Counted from the first letter of the stretch, positions 1 through 12,313 are shown. The stretch is DNA of 64,000 nucleotides from Bradyrhizobium prioriisuperbiae (GCF_032397745.1 NZ_CP135921.1:1984001-2048000); one strand, 5' to 3'. Numbers and translations are program-made. The notes: a model not told the origin generated them from the sequence alone.

Positions 1-1
1 T

Positions 2-94
2 TTTCCGCGCACCGATAAATTGTTCCTCCAGTTCCGCCATGGACGGCTTGCCGGCTGGAAAGGCGACTGGGGCCGGAACTGGATGTGGGAATAG
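2..94 (+). CDS. C-terminal end of an unidentified protein (partial)
   Basis: An open frame enters from the left edge and stops at a TAG at 92-94. The 30 visible residues end in a tryptophan- and glycine-rich tail (motif GWKGDWGRNWMWE). The family is not recognisable from so little sequence. It could be a chance frame, but the base composition matches the coding regions around it, and the next gene starts a plausible 84 bases downstream on the same strand. Confidence 0.4.
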   Translation, partial: FPRTDKLFLQFRHGRLAGWKGDWGRNWMWE

Positions 95-178
95 CCGTCC
101 GATCGGCGGCCCTTCGACATCACGATCGACTTTCAAAGTCGCCTCACCCAAGTCCTTTCAACAACCATTGGATGAACC

Positions 179-853
179 ATGGGACAAAATATCAAACTGA
201 CCGCCTCCGACGGCTTCCAGCTCGGCGCCTATCGCGCCGACCCCACCACGACGCCCAAAGCGGCCGTGGTGGTGGTCCAGGAAATTTTTGGGGTGAACTC
301 GCACATCCGCAATGTCTGTGACCGCTTCGCGGTGCAGGGCTATACCGCAATCGCCCCGGCGATCTTCGATCGCATCGAGCCGAACTTCCAGTCCGGCTAC
401 TCGCCGGATGAAGTCACGGTCGCCCGCAAGTTCGTCGCAAGCCCCGACTGGGACGCCTTCCTGCGCGACACCCAGGCCGCGATCGATGCCGTGAAGAGTG
501 TCGGCCCGGTCGGCGTGATCGGGTTCTGTCTTGGCGGTAGCGTGGCGTTCCTGGCGGCGACGCGATTAGGCGGCCTGACCTCGGCAATCGGTTATTATGG
601 CGGCGCCGTCACCCGCTTCTCGGACGAGACGCCCAAGGTTCCGACCCTGTTGCACTATGGCGAAAAAGACAGCGGCATCCCGCTCAGCGATGTCGAGATC
701 GTGCGTGCGAAACGGCCTGACGTGGACATTTTCGTCTACGACAACGCCCAGCACGGCTTCAATTGCGACGAGCGCGCGAGTTACGACAAGGCGAGCGCCG
801 ATATCGCGCGCGAGCGCAGCCTCGGGTTCTTCGCCAAGCATCTGGTGCGGTAG
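179..853 (+). CDS. Dienelactone hydrolase family protein
   Basis: A 224-residue cytosolic alpha/beta hydrolase of the dienelactone hydrolase family, close to the usual length. The family hydrolyses carboxymethylenebutenolide-type lactones or related esters. The expected residues are visible: Glu35 in QEIFGVN, the nucleophile Cys117 in GFCLGG, Asp164 in GEKDSG and His192 in QHGF. The ATG at 179 is the first Met of the domain and has only a weak ribosome-binding site. It is followed after 7 bases by a convergent export lipoprotein gene, so the two are probably unrelated. No catechol pathway genes are adjacent, so the true substrate is unknown; a general esterase role is possible. Confidence 0.88.
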   Translation: MGQNIKLTASDGFQLGAYRADPTTTPKAAVVVVQEIFGVNSHIRNVCDRFAVQGYTAIAPAIFDRIEPNFQSGYSPDEVTVARKFVASPDWDAFLRDTQAAIDAVKSVGPVGVIGFCLGGSVAFLAATRLGGLTSAIGYYGGAVTRFSDETPKVPTLLHYGEKDSGIPLSDVEIVRAKRPDVDIFVYDNAQHGFNCDERASYDKASADIARERSLGFFAKHLVR

Positions 854-860
854 CCGGGTC

Positions 861-1520
861 TCAGAACCAGCGTTCGCTGACCACGACCGTGTCGCCGGGC
901 CTCAACAAGGTGCCGAGCGGCACGGTGGCGCGCACGGCACTTCCGCGTTCCGTGCGGGTGAGATCGACAGAACCTTTTTGCGCGCGTGGCGAGAAGCCGC
1001 CGGCGATCGCCACCGCGCTCTCGACCGTCATGTTCGGCACGTAGGGATACTGTCCGGGTGCTGCGACCTCCCCGAGAATAAAGAAGGGGCGATAAGCCTC
1101 GACCTCGGCGGCAACATAGGGCTCGCGGATATAGCCGCCGCGCAACTTGACGGTGATGGCCTGGGCGAGTTCGGCCGGCGTCAGGCCGCGGGCGCGCACC
1201 GCGCCGATCAGCGGCATGGTGATCGCGCCGCCGGCATCGACCCCATAGGAATTGGTGAGGCCTTCCTGGCCATAAACCACGATGCGCAACCGATCTCCGG
1301 CATCGAGGCGATAGGCCGGATCGGAGGCATGGGCGACCAGTGTCACGGATCCGGTGACAACCGGTCCGCCATAGGCGAGCGCGTCGAGATCACCGCGCAC
1401 GGACGGCGGCGCGCCGGCACCGACGACGGCGACTGGTGGAGGCAGCGTCATGCAACCCGACAGCGCGAGCGCAGTGAGTGCAATGGCACAACAAATTTGA
1501 AACGCGCGCCAAAAACGCAC
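861..1520 (-). CDS. Polysaccharide export outer-membrane lipoprotein (Wza-like)
   Basis: About 219 residues, resembling the Wza/KpsD/GumB export family. The N-terminus is a lipoprotein signal with lipobox LSGC (Cys near residue 23). It is followed by a poly-export domain (motif YRLDAGDRLRIVVYGQ) and an SLBB-like repeat (GEVAAPGQYPYVPNMTV). The family forms the outer-membrane channel for capsule or exopolysaccharide. I chose the GTG at 1520 because it places the signal peptide directly at the N-terminus; a TTG at 1538 would add six residues. The gene stands alone here. The polysaccharide genes at 56-64 kb in this window could be functional partners, but that is inference. Confidence 0.85.
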   Translation of the reverse strand: MRFWRAFQICCAIALTALALSGCMTLPPPVAVVGAGAPPSVRGDLDALAYGGPVVTGSVTLVAHASDPAYRLDAGDRLRIVVYGQEGLTNSYGVDAGGAITMPLIGAVRARGLTPAELAQAITVKLRGGYIREPYVAAEVEAYRPFFILGEVAAPGQYPYVPNMTVESAVAIAGGFSPRAQKGSVDLTRTERGSAVRATVPLGTLLRPGDTVVVSERWF

Positions 1521-1620
1521 CGGACCTATCCCATCCAAGAGATAGATCCGGTGTGCACCGATTATGGTTAATAAACGGTATCTTCAGTACCGCCGATCAG
1601 ACGTTCCCGCACCATTCGCC

Positions 1621-1674
1621 GCATCCAAAGGTTCGTGTCAGAGGGGGCTGCGAAGTCTCACGAACTTTGGATGC
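1621..1674. repeat. Imperfect inverted repeat between two minus-strand genes
   Basis: The arms 1621-1637 and 1659-1674 are reverse complements apart from one extra G in the left arm, around a 21-base loop. There is no T-run on either side, so it does not look like a simple intrinsic terminator. It lies between msrA and the export lipoprotein gene. Its inner bases (TTCGTG/CACGAA) are only loosely like the cores of the elements near 54.6 kb. Confidence 0.6.
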
Positions 1675-1699
1675 GGGGCACCAGTCTGTTTTGGCGCGA

Positions 1700-2356
1700 T
1701 CAGGCGCTGACCCCGACGCCGATCGGGCAGCTCACGCCGGTTCCACCGAGACCGCAATAACCGGCGGGATTCTTCGCCAGATATTGCTGGTGGTAGCCCT
1801 CGGCAAAGTAGAAGTCGCCCGCAGGGGCGATCTCGGTGGTGATCTTGTCCAGCCCCTTCGCGGCCAGTGCCTTGTCATAGGCGACCTTCGAGGCCAGCGC
1901 GGCCTTGGCCTGGGCCTCGCCGAAGGTGTAGATCGCCGAGCGATATTGCGTGCCGATGTCGTTGCCCTGGCGCATGCCCTGGGTCGGATCGTGATTTTCC
2001 CAGAATGTCTTCAGCAGCTTTTCGTAAGAGATCTTTTTGGGATCGAACACCACCAGCACCACTTCGGTGTGGCCGGTGCGCCCCGAGCAAGTCTCTTCAT
2101 AAGTCGGGTTGGGCGTGATGCCGCCGGCATAACCGACCGCCGTCACATAGACCCCGTCGCCCAGCTCCCAGAACTTGCGCTCCGCGCCCCAGAAACAGCC
2201 CAAGGCGAACACCGCCTGCTCCAGGCCTTCGGGATACGGCGCCTGCAGCTTGTGGCCGTTGATGAAATGAGTGGTGGCCGTCGGGATCGGCGTCGCGCGG
2301 CCCGGCAGAGCGGTCGCGGCAGTCGGCAGTTCCGGGGATTTGCGCATGAACAGCAT
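1700..2356 (-). CDS. msrA: Peptide-methionine (S)-S-oxide reductase MsrA
   Basis: A 218-residue MsrA, which repairs methionine-S-sulfoxide in proteins with thioredoxin as reductant. The catalytic motif GCFWGAE carries Cys54. The core motifs GYAGG, TGHTE, YHQQYL and two C-terminal candidate resolving cysteines (Cys201, Cys210) are present. The ATG at 2356 is preceded by a near-perfect ribosome-binding site (AGGAGGTGATC), which fixes the start. The N-terminal extension of about 45 residues before the core is common in alphaproteobacterial MsrA. It appears to be transcribed alone. Confidence 0.97.
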   Translation of the reverse strand: MLFMRKSPELPTAATALPGRATPIPTATTHFINGHKLQAPYPEGLEQAVFALGCFWGAERKFWELGDGVYVTAVGYAGGITPNPTYEETCSGRTGHTEVVLVVFDPKKISYEKLLKTFWENHDPTQGMRQGNDIGTQYRSAIYTFGEAQAKAALASKVAYDKALAAKGLDKITTEIAPAGDFYFAEGYHQQYLAKNPAGYCGLGGTGVSCPIGVGVSA

Positions 2357-2463
2357 GGATCACCTCCTGAATGGGATGGATGACATATAAGTATGTGTCT
2401 ACGCAGAAAACAGCGGCGCGTTACGAAAGCGGGCCTGACGCAGCCACCTTGAAGGTCGTCCGA

Positions 2464-2781
2464 TCAATCGCGGCCGTAACCGATCAGCCGCCGCTTGGGA
2501 CGGAACACCAGCATCAGCAAAATGCCGACGACGCCAAGCACCGCCCAGGTCGGCTGATCGAGCACGAACTTGCCGGCGCCATTCCAGAGCCAGGGCGACA
2601 CGCCTTCGATCATGACACGGACCGCCTGCTGGCTACCCTGATTGACGTCGTTCCAGAATTCGCCGAGCCGGGTCAGCCGCACGGTCTGGTCGGCGATCGA
2701 ACGCGCGCCGTCATAAACCAGGAAAATGAAGCCGCCGGCCAAGAGCAAAAGCCCGACCAGACGGAAAAAACCGCGGATCAT
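2464..2781 (-). CDS. Small two-span membrane protein, function unknown
   Basis: A 105-residue protein with a hydrophobic segment at residues 8-24, a polar middle with WND and SPW motifs, and a second hydrophobic segment at about 78-94 ending in a basic tail (FRPKRR). This predicts two transmembrane helices in the inner membrane. The ATG at 2781 has an AGGGTG ribosome-binding site at a suitable distance. I do not recognise a characterised family. The gene has its own intergenic regions on both sides and shows no operon partner. Confidence 0.7.
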   Translation of the reverse strand: MIRGFFRLVGLLLLAGGFIFLVYDGARSIADQTVRLTRLGEFWNDVNQGSQQAVRVMIEGVSPWLWNGAGKFVLDQPTWAVLGVVGILLMLVFRPKRRLIGYGRD

Positions 2782-3283
2782 TCGTCACCCTGTCCCGTAT
2801 CGCCCGAAAGCCTTTTGACCCAAGCATGATCTCCGCGCAAACGCTTCACGTCTGTCGCGAGGGGAAACCGATACCCTCTATTCCGGATCATGTTTGATGT
2901 CCCCGCCCGGCAATACCGGGAGCATGGTGCGAATTCAACCTCGGCCGCCGCCGGTTCCGGCGGCACGCTGCGGGGCCGGAGCCGGGAAAATCCCTGGTTT
3001 TGACTGGATTTAGGGGCCGTAAGGTGGCGATTTCGGCCGAAAATGACCCCACCAGCCCCCTCGCCAGCGTTGACGGTGGGACCCCACGCCATTATAAGAC
3101 GGCCAACTGGCGGCGGGTCCATCCTGCCGCCGCTGTTCTTTGAGCGGCTCCGCAAATCCGATATCGACCGGATCCGGGTATTTCAGGAACACACGAAATT
3201 CATTCAGGCGTCGGACGCAAGACCGCGGACGACATTAACCAGCCCGGCTCGGGATCGAGTCGTCGCTGCAGGATCTTGAGACC
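2782..3283. other. Intergenic region upstream of rpsT
   Basis: About 500 bases with no protein I can support. A minus-strand open frame (2778-3155) has unnatural composition and no ribosome-binding site. The stretch contains the probable rpsT promoter at 3070-3098, giving an rpsT leader of roughly 180 bases. Nothing else stands out. Confidence 0.6.
3070..3098 (+). promoter_or_regulatory. Sigma-70-type promoter of rpsT
   Basis: TTGACG at 3070-3075 and TATAAG at 3093-3098 are separated by exactly 17 bases. They point toward rpsT, whose start is about 185 bases downstream. Read by eye only. Confidence 0.6.
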
Positions 3284-3550
3284 ATGGCCAATACGACTTC
3301 CGCCAAGAAGGCGGCCCGCAAGATTGCCCGCCGCACCATCGTCAACAAGTCGCGCCGGACCCAGATGCGCAACTCGGTTCGTCTCGTCGAAGCGGCGATC
3401 GAAAAGGGTGACCGCGATGCAGCACTCGTCGCGCTCAAGAGCGCCGAACCGGAACTGATGAAGGCAGCGCAGCGCAACATCGTTCACAAGAACAACGCGA
3501 GCCGCAAGGTGTCGCGCCTCGCACACCAGATCGCGAAGCTCGCCAAGTAA
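3284..3550 (+). CDS. rpsT: 30S ribosomal protein S20
   Basis: An 88-residue, strongly basic protein of the standard S20 length, beginning [13 protein letters not shown] and containing the conserved [13 protein letters not shown] and [12 protein letters not shown] segments. S20 binds 16S rRNA in the small ribosomal subunit. The ATG at 3284 has an AGGA upstream. It is monocistronic: a good promoter lies at 3070-3098 and an intrinsic terminator at 3640-3667. Its position just upstream of dnaA is usual in this bacterial family. Confidence 0.98.
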   Translation: MANTTSAKKAARKIARRTIVNKSRRTQMRNSVRLVEAAIEKGDRDAALVALKSAEPELMKAAQRNIVHKNNASRKVSRLAHQIAKLAK

Positions 3551-3639
3551 GTTTGCGAGCAAGCTTCGAGGCAGATCTTCGAAGCGTCTCTTCGAGATAA
3601 ATTTTCGAGAGACCGTCGCCTCAAAACGAAGTTGTCACG

Positions 3640-3667
3640 AAGCCCGGCATTGCCGGGCTTTTTCTTT
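3640..3667 (+). terminator. Intrinsic terminator of rpsT
   Basis: AGCCCGGC and GCCGGGCT form an 8-bp perfect stem with a 3-base loop, followed by a T-rich run. It lies 90 bases past the rpsT stop. Confidence 0.93.
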
Positions 3668-4879
3668 TGCCCGCGTCGATAGCAAAAGAAAAAATCATCG
3701 CGCGCAAGTGTAACCCCGCAAGCGCAGCATCAACCGGGTGCAGCACCAATCAAGTCATTGTCGCTGACGCGATCGAGAATCGGCTAGCACTGTTTTTCAG
3801 ATTTGCAAGTGACACACCGTTTTCATGATGCCTTGCGCGACGAGGGCTACCCTCATGAAATGCTCAAAAATATACGCGTTTCAATAATCACTTATCGGCA
3901 ATGGCGCGCAGGTACTTTCAAAACCAAGATGCGCCGAGATGGTTGGTGAATTATTTATGAACTTTTTTTTTGCTCACCTGCCGAATGTGACAGCACACGC
4001 TCTCATCGATTCCCCGCGCTGAATCAAAACGTTGTGCACAGGGTTGAAACACATCCCGTCGCGTTCGAGGTCCGCGAGCCGTTCGTCGTCACTCAAGCGG
4101 AGAATCATTTGATTGCAGCAATTGTGGCGTCGTGTATTTCTTAGATCGTTCGCGGCACCCGCGGCTCTGCAGATCAGAGCGATCTGAGACCCACGGGAGA
4201 CGCGCAAATCAGTGATGGTGCGCGCGTTAGCGAAGTTTCCCAAGCAATGGCCGGCTCGCTCATAGCAATATGAGAACGGTATTGTGCGCTCAAATTTCTC
4301 GAATGTCCTGGACCTTCGTCCGGCATTCACAAGAAGGAATGGGGCGCAGCAATCCGAGAGCCGTCAGCGGACGGAGATGGGACTGAATGTATGAGGGCTT
4401 TCAGTACGCGGCGTAAATCCGGGTTGGCGAGCAGTTCCAAGCTGCTCACACGACTGGGTTTTTAAAAGACTTGAACTTAACCATCGACGTACAACTTGCC
4501 GCGACATGCGCGCGGCGAGCGGGGGGTTATTGACGATGACACAGCGAACAACCATGGCCATCCAACGCGCATCGCGCTCGATCGACAGCTCCTGCAACCT
4601 CTCCTCTTGCACCTGCTCTTCTGACGCTGTCCGGATCCGCCTGGTTGTGAACACGCTCACCCCCGCCTTCGGCCCTATTTCCAGTACCAGCTGATCCTGC
4701 AGGACAGCCTTCTTCCGTTTCCTAGCAACGCCTGCCGGCGGCATCCTGGATGCCGAACGAAGAGGTGTGACTGAACGGATCGCAAGGCTTGGCCCCGGGG
4801 TCGACTTGCCGCGGCAACGCGGCGTGCCTTTCCGTCGGCGAAAGCCGCCACGCAACTCAATCAGAAAAGTCTCGAGTCA
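3668..4879. other. 1.2-kb non-coding stretch before dnaA, possible oriC region
   Basis: No protein is supported here. The left half is AT-richer than the surroundings, notably around 3840-3970 with a run of nine or more T. Its position between rpsT and dnaA suits a chromosomal origin. By eye I find only one sequence close to a DnaA box (4032-4040, TTGTGCACA, one mismatch to TTATNCACA). A cluster of boxes is not evident, so the origin call is positional inference. The dnaA promoter should lie at the right end. Confidence 0.35.
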
Positions 4880-6310
4880 ATGACAAGCATGGAACACGAT
4901 CGTTGGGCAAAGGTGCAGGGCCGGCTGCGTTCGAGCGTCGGAGAAGACGTCTACAGCAGCTGGTTCGCCCGCATGGACCTGGAAAGCGTCCAGGGAGAGA
5001 GCGTTCACATGTCGGTGCCGACCCGCTTTCTCAAGAGCTGGATCCAGGCCCACTATGCGGATCGCGTGCTGTCATGCTGGCAGGCAGAAGTGCCGGAGGT
5101 GCATCGGATCGATCTGACGGTGCGCTCGGCGATGCGCTGCGCCGCGCCGGTCAAGGAAGTCAAACCGCCGGTCGACCAGCGCCGCCCCGAGCGCAGCAAC
5201 ACTCACGCCACGCCCGAACTGCGCACCACGGCGCTGGCACCGGTGTCCGCGGGCCATGACGCGCTCGGCGGCTCACCGCTCGATCCGCGCCTCACGTTTG
5301 AGAGTTTCGTGATGGGCCGCTCCAACACGTTGGCGCATGCCGCCGCGCGCCAGGTCGCGGAAGGACGCCGCGGCGATCCCGTGATGTTCAACCCGCTCTA
5401 CATTCATGCCGGCGTCGGCCTGGGCAAAACCCATCTGCTGCAGGCGGTAACCTGGGCCGGCAATGCCGGCGGCGAACGCAAGGTGCTTTATCTCACCGCC
5501 GAGAAATTCATGTACGGCTTCGTCGCCGCGTTGAAGACCCAGACCGCGCTCGCTTTCAAGGAAGCGCTGCGCGGCATCGACGTGCTGGTGATCGACGACA
5601 TGCAGTTCCTGCAGGGCAAGTCGACCCAGGCGGAGTTCTGCCACACCCTCAATGCGCTGATCGACGCCGGCCGCCAGGTGGTGATCGCAGCGGACCGCCC
5701 GCCGTCCGATCTCGAGACGCTCGATGATCGCGTGCGTTCCCGCCTTGCCGGTGGTCTTGTGGTGGAGATGGGATCGCTCGGCGAAGAGCTGCGGCTGGAG
5801 ATTCTCAAAACCCGCGTCGCCGCCGCCCGGACCCATCACGCTGGCTTCGACGTGCCGCTACCGGTGCTGGAGTATCTGGCCAAGACCATCACCCACAACG
5901 GCCGCGACCTCGAAGGCGCGGTGAACCGGTTGCTCGCCCACAGCAAGCTCAACGCCCAGCCGGTGACCCTGGAGATGGCCGAACGCGAAGTTCGCGATCT
6001 GGTGCGTCCGCAGGAACCGAAGCGGGTCAAGATCGAGGACATCCAGCGCGTGGTGGCGAGGCAGTATAATGTCAGCCGCTCGGACCTTCTGTCCTCGCGC
6101 CGGACGGCCAATGTGGTGCGGCCGCGCCAGGTGGCGATGTATCTGGCCAAGACGCTGACACTGCGCTCGCTGCCGGAAATCGGCCGCCGCTTCGGAGGCC
6201 GCGACCACACCACGGTGCTGCATGCCGTGCGCAAGATCGAGGCACTGGTGTCGAAGGACACCTCGCTGGCCGACGAGGTCGAGCTGCTGAAGCGCCAGCT
6301 GCAGGACTGA
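4880..6310 (+). CDS. dnaA: Chromosomal replication initiator protein DnaA
   Basis: A 476-residue DnaA, the AAA+ ATPase that binds DnaA boxes and opens the origin. Domain I is at about 5-80 and a variable linker follows. The AAA+ domain has Walker A GVGLGKT (Lys183) and Walker [10 protein letters not shown]. The C-terminal domain carries the DnaA signature [12 protein letters not shown]. Length and order match the family. The start at 4880 is the first ATG; a second in-frame ATG three codons later is equally possible, and neither has a strong ribosome-binding site. dnaN, recF and gyrB follow in the same direction. Confidence 0.98.
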   Translation: MTSMEHDRWAKVQGRLRSSVGEDVYSSWFARMDLESVQGESVHMSVPTRFLKSWIQAHYADRVLSCWQAEVPEVHRIDLTVRSAMRCAAPVKEVKPPVDQRRPERSNTHATPELRTTALAPVSAGHDALGGSPLDPRLTFESFVMGRSNTLAHAAARQVAEGRRGDPVMFNPLYIHAGVGLGKTHLLQAVTWAGNAGGERKVLYLTAEKFMYGFVAALKTQTALAFKEALRGIDVLVIDDMQFLQGKSTQAEFCHTLNALIDAGRQVVIAADRPPSDLETLDDRVRSRLAGGLVVEMGSLGEELRLEILKTRVAAARTHHAGFDVPLPVLEYLAKTITHNGRDLEGAVNRLLAHSKLNAQPVTLEMAEREVRDLVRPQEPKRVKIEDIQRVVARQYNVSRSDLLSSRRTANVVRPRQVAMYLAKTLTLRSLPEIGRRFGGRDHTTVLHAVRKIEALVSKDTSLADEVELLKRQLQD

Positions 6311-6598
6311 CGCAGAGGACAGACTTGGCGACTGACGCAGCGGACTAACCGTTCCGGATTCGGCCGGCCCCAGGGCCCGGCCGGACGAACGGGCCGGATG
6401 TGACGGAAAACACCGGGGAAACCCCGGCGGACGACGGTCGCCCACTTGCGTTGAAGCGCCGTCCACGGCACCTTGCGGTCCCCCGCAAGCCCTTAAGCCG
6501 CCTGCGGGTATCCACTCGCCGGACCGGCTCCACCGAGCCGCTCGGCACTTCCAATGCCTGAATGGGCAAAGCCCGAATGGAATCGGACGGATATTGCG

Positions 6599-7717
6599 AT
6601 GAAGGTCACCGTCGAGCGTGCGCAACTCCTGAAATCACTTGGCCACGTCCACCGCGTGGTCGAACGCCGCAACACCATTCCGATATTGGGCAACGTGCTG
6701 GTCCGGGCGGAAAACGCCAAACTCAGCCTGAAGGCCACCGACCTCGATCTCGAGGTCACCGAAACTCTGCCGGCGGAAGTGTCGGGCGCGGGCTCCACCA
6801 CGGTTCCCGCCCACATGTTCTATGACATCGTGCGCAAGCTGCCGGATGGTTCGCAGATCGTGCTGGAAGCCGATGGCGACCGCTCCGTGCTGGCGATCCG
6901 CGCCGGGCGTTCGCGCTTCACGCTGCAGACCCTGCCGGAAAGCGATTTCCCGGATCTCGCCGCCGGCGAGATGTCCCACGCGTTCAAGCTGACCGCCAGC
7001 GACGTCAAACGGCTGATCGACCGCACTCAATTCGCGATCTCGACGGAAGAGACCCGCTACTATCTGAACGGCATCTACCTGCACAGCGCCGGCACCGCCA
7101 AGGCCGCGACGCTCCGCGGCGTCGCCACCGACGGCCACCGCCTGGCCCAGGTCGATCTGGTGCTGCCGAACGGCGCCGACGGCATGCCCGGCGTGATCGT
7201 GCCCCGCAAGACGGTCGGCGAAGTACAGCGGCTGATCGAAGACAATGACGCCGAAATCCTGATCGAGCTGTCGACCGGCAAGATCCGCCTGACGCTGGGC
7301 AATGTGGTGCTGACCTCGAAACTGATCGACGGCACCTTCCCCGACTACGGCCGGGTGATCCCGCAGAACAACGACAAGGAACTGGTGGTCGACAAGAAGG
7401 ACTTCGAAGCCGCGGTCGACCGCGTCTCGACCATCTCCAGCGAACGCGGCCGCGCGGTGAAGCTCGCGCTCTCCGCTGGCAAGCTGGTGCTGAGCGTGAC
7501 CAATCCGGATTCCGGTAGCGCCACCGAGGAACTCGAAGTCGAGTACGCCTCCGACCCGCTCGATATCGGCTTCAACTCGCGTTACCTGCTCGACATCGCC
7601 GCCCAGATCGAGGGCGAGGTCGCGGTGCTCAAGCTCGCCGACCCGGGATCGCCGACCCTGATGCAGGACAAGGATTCCAAGGGCGCGCTCTACGTTCTGA
7701 TGCCGATGCGGGTGTGA
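6599..7717 (+). CDS. dnaN: DNA polymerase III beta subunit (sliding clamp)
   Basis: A 372-residue beta clamp that tethers DNA polymerase III to its template. It starts MKVTVERAQLLKSL and ends in the conserved YVLMPMRV tail. Other typical motifs are ERRNTIPILGN, ATDGHRLA, and DGTFPDYGRVIP. I placed the start at 6599 because clamps normally begin at this Met; an in-frame ATG at 6554 would add 15 residues without similarity to the family. The 288-base gap after dnaA holds a GC-rich palindrome near 6360-6382 that may act as a terminator or attenuator. Confidence 0.97.
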   Translation: MKVTVERAQLLKSLGHVHRVVERRNTIPILGNVLVRAENAKLSLKATDLDLEVTETLPAEVSGAGSTTVPAHMFYDIVRKLPDGSQIVLEADGDRSVLAIRAGRSRFTLQTLPESDFPDLAAGEMSHAFKLTASDVKRLIDRTQFAISTEETRYYLNGIYLHSAGTAKAATLRGVATDGHRLAQVDLVLPNGADGMPGVIVPRKTVGEVQRLIEDNDAEILIELSTGKIRLTLGNVVLTSKLIDGTFPDYGRVIPQNNDKELVVDKKDFEAAVDRVSTISSERGRAVKLALSAGKLVLSVTNPDSGSATEELEVEYASDPLDIGFNSRYLLDIAAQIEGEVAVLKLADPGSPTLMQDKDSKGALYVLMPMRV

Positions 7718-7784
7718 GGTTTTTTTAGCCAAGCGCGCGACATGCAGCTATAGCGTCACATCGTTCGGTCTGAACAGAATCTAA

Positions 7785-7906
7785 CCGTCATCCTGAGGTG
7801 GCCGTGCGCAGCGCGGCCCTCGAAGGACGACAGCCCGGGCCGTGCATCCTTCGAGGCTCGCCCTGTGGTGCGAGTGCACCACAAGGCTCGCACCTCAGGA
7901 TGACGG
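7785..7906. repeat. Nested intergenic inverted repeat (Bradyrhizobiaceae-type)
   Basis: Outer arms CCGTCATCCTGAGGTG (7785-7800) and its exact complement (7891-7906) enclose further nested arms: CTCGAAGGA/TCCTTCGAG and GTGGTGC/GCACCAC. The whole 122 bases can fold as a long cruciform. From general knowledge, this sequence type occurs in many copies between genes in this bacterial family. It extends the recF frame upstream artificially. Confidence 0.85.
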
Positions 7907-7935
7907 GTCGGGAGGGGCGACAGCCAAAACAGCCC

Positions 7936-9081
7936 ATGACCGCCTGCCACGTCCGCCGCCTCAGCCTGACCCAGTTCCGCAGTTATCGCGCGGCGAGCGT
8001 GACCACGCGCGGCGACCTGGTGGTGCTGGCGGGGCCGAACGGCGCCGGCAAGACCAATTGCTTGGAGGCGATCTCGTTTCTGTCTCCGGGACGCGGCCTG
8101 CGCCGCGCCACTCTCGAAGACGTCGCCGACAACCAGGGCAATGGCGCCTGGGCGGTGTCGGCGGAAGTTGAGGGCGCGCTCGGCCTTGCCACGCTGGGCA
8201 CCGGGATCGAGGCGCCTGCTCCGGACGGCTCATCCACACCGCGACGCTGCCGCATCGACCGCGAACCGGTCGGCTCGGCCGCGGCCTTCGGCGACCATCT
8301 GCGCATGGTGTGGCTGACGCCGGCGATGGACGGATTGTTCATGGGCGCGGCCTCCGAGCGGCGTCGCTTTTTTGACCGGCTGGTGCTCGCGGTCGACAGC
8401 GGCCATACGGGGCGGGTGTCGGCGCTGGAACGATCGCTGCGCTCGCGCAACCGCCTGCTGGAGGAGCGCAATTACGACAGTCATTGGCTGGATGCGATCG
8501 AGCGGGAAACCGCCGAGCTCGCGGTCGCGGTCGCCGCCCTGCGCGGCGAAACGCTGACCCGGCTTGCGGCGATGCTGCGGACGCGGGGTGCGGTGTCGGC
8601 CTTCCCGTCGGCGCAGATCGCGCTCGACGGCTGGATCGAAAACGCACTGCGCGATGAGCCGGCCACGGCGGTCGAAGACCACTATCGCAAGCAGTTGCGC
8701 GACAACCGCGCCCGCGATGCCGCCGCCGGCCGCACGCTCGACGGCCCGCATCTGACCGACCTGCAGGTGGTCTACGCGCCCAAACAGATGCCGGCGAAGG
8801 ACGCGTCCACCGGCGAGCAGAAGGCGCTGCTGATCGGCCTGGTGCTGGCGCACGCCACGCTGGTGTCGGAGATGACCGGCATCACGCCGCTGCTGCTGCT
8901 CGACGAGGTGGCGGCGCATCTTGATCCGCAGCGGCGCGCCGCGCTGTTCAAGGAGCTCTCCGATCTCGGCGCGCAGGTCTGGATGACCGGCGCCGACCCT
9001 TCGCAGTTTGTCGATGTCGGCCCCAGCGCCGACGTTTTTAATGTAGACGCCGGGCAGATCACGCGCCGTGAGGGAGCCTGA
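7936..9081 (+). CDS. recF: DNA replication and repair protein RecF
   Basis: A 381-residue RecF, an SMC-like ATPase that helps load RecA at gaps. Walker A is GPNGAGKT near residue 35-40. The signature region is STGEQKALLIGL, and the Walker B-like LLLLDEVAAHLD is near the C-terminus. I set the start at the ATG at 7936 (MTACHVRRLSLTQFRSY) because RecF proteins begin just before this LxxFRxY motif. An earlier in-frame start at 7798 would translate part of the intergenic repeat. It sits in the conserved dnaA-dnaN-recF-gyrB order. Confidence 0.95.
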   Translation: MTACHVRRLSLTQFRSYRAASVTTRGDLVVLAGPNGAGKTNCLEAISFLSPGRGLRRATLEDVADNQGNGAWAVSAEVEGALGLATLGTGIEAPAPDGSSTPRRCRIDREPVGSAAAFGDHLRMVWLTPAMDGLFMGAASERRRFFDRLVLAVDSGHTGRVSALERSLRSRNRLLEERNYDSHWLDAIERETAELAVAVAALRGETLTRLAAMLRTRGAVSAFPSAQIALDGWIENALRDEPATAVEDHYRKQLRDNRARDAAAGRTLDGPHLTDLQVVYAPKQMPAKDASTGEQKALLIGLVLAHATLVSEMTGITPLLLLDEVAAHLDPQRRAALFKELSDLGAQVWMTGADPSQFVDVGPSADVFNVDAGQITRREGA

Positions 9082-9170
9082 ACGGCGGCATTCTTTCAGC
9101 CTCGAAACATTGCGTTAAAAACGGCTGAATCGACGCTTTTGCGAAGCCTTTCACGGGGCCTTTTCCGGCC

Positions 9171-9199
9171 TTGAAAAAGCGCTAAAAAATACCATTTAT
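9171..9199 (+). promoter_or_regulatory. Candidate gyrB promoter
   Basis: TTGAAA (9171-9176) and ATTTAT (9194-9199) are 17 bases apart in the AT-rich recF-gyrB gap, about 115 bases before the gyrB start. The -10 match is imperfect. Confidence 0.35.
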
Positions 9200-9260
9200 T
9201 CAAAGGCTTGAAGGACCCTGTTTAGTCCTGTACGCCCCCTTGAATTCATGGCATAAATGA

Positions 9261-11768
<2,508 letters not shown>

Positions 11769-12313
11769 CTTTGGACATATCTGAAAGAAAGCATTTCATT
11801 GCGGAATGAAAGCAATTAGGCAGTCAGAGAAAGCAATTAGCACGTGAAGCTAAGCGCCGTTGCCGGCGCGGGACTTTGATGCTGGCAGCCGAGGGGCAAG
11901 AACTTCGCTCCAGTGCGAAGCCAGCGGAGCGCTGCCGAATCGATGGCAGCCCGGTGTGGCACCTAACCAGCATCTCGCAATCTTACTGGCGCCATCGCCA
12001 GTGCGCCTAGCCAGCCCTCCGGTCGGTCGGGGACGGATGCTACCTGACAATGTCGCGGTCTGCCGAAGTCTCCCCGACTAGACCGCAGTCCCGGCACTGT
12101 GCCCTCTCCCCCCATACACACGGCGCCCACCCAAGCTGGAGCGGGCATCCGGCTTCGTTCGGCCGATTGGAGAAATGACTCCGGCACGACCGGCCCGTCC
12201 TGCTTGCTGAGGATGTGATCGCAAATCACCAAAAGCTGGGATAAATGGTCGGGGCAGGGTGAGTCTCGCCACCCCGAATGACGAGTGTACCCCAAAATCG
12301 AGCCGGAGGACGC
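11769..12313. other. Left junction of the accessory island, no gene seen
   Basis: About 545 bases without a supportable gene. A 12-base direct repeat GAAAGCAATTAG occurs twice near 11805-11841. There are small hairpins: TTTCATT/AATGAAA near 11796-11812, and ACTGGCG/CGCCAGT near 11985-12003. Neither is followed by a T-run, so a strong gyrB terminator is missing. Promoter elements for the lipase-CHAT pair should lie in the last 150 bases. Confidence 0.5.

Noticed and set aside
2778-3155. Minus-strand 125-codon frame upstream of rpsT
   Set aside because: No ribosome-binding site, no family resemblance, and it covers the likely rpsT promoter.
3974-4855. Two minus-strand frames in the gap before dnaA
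   Set aside because: Their composition looks non-coding, and they lack ribosome-binding sites and recognisable motifs.
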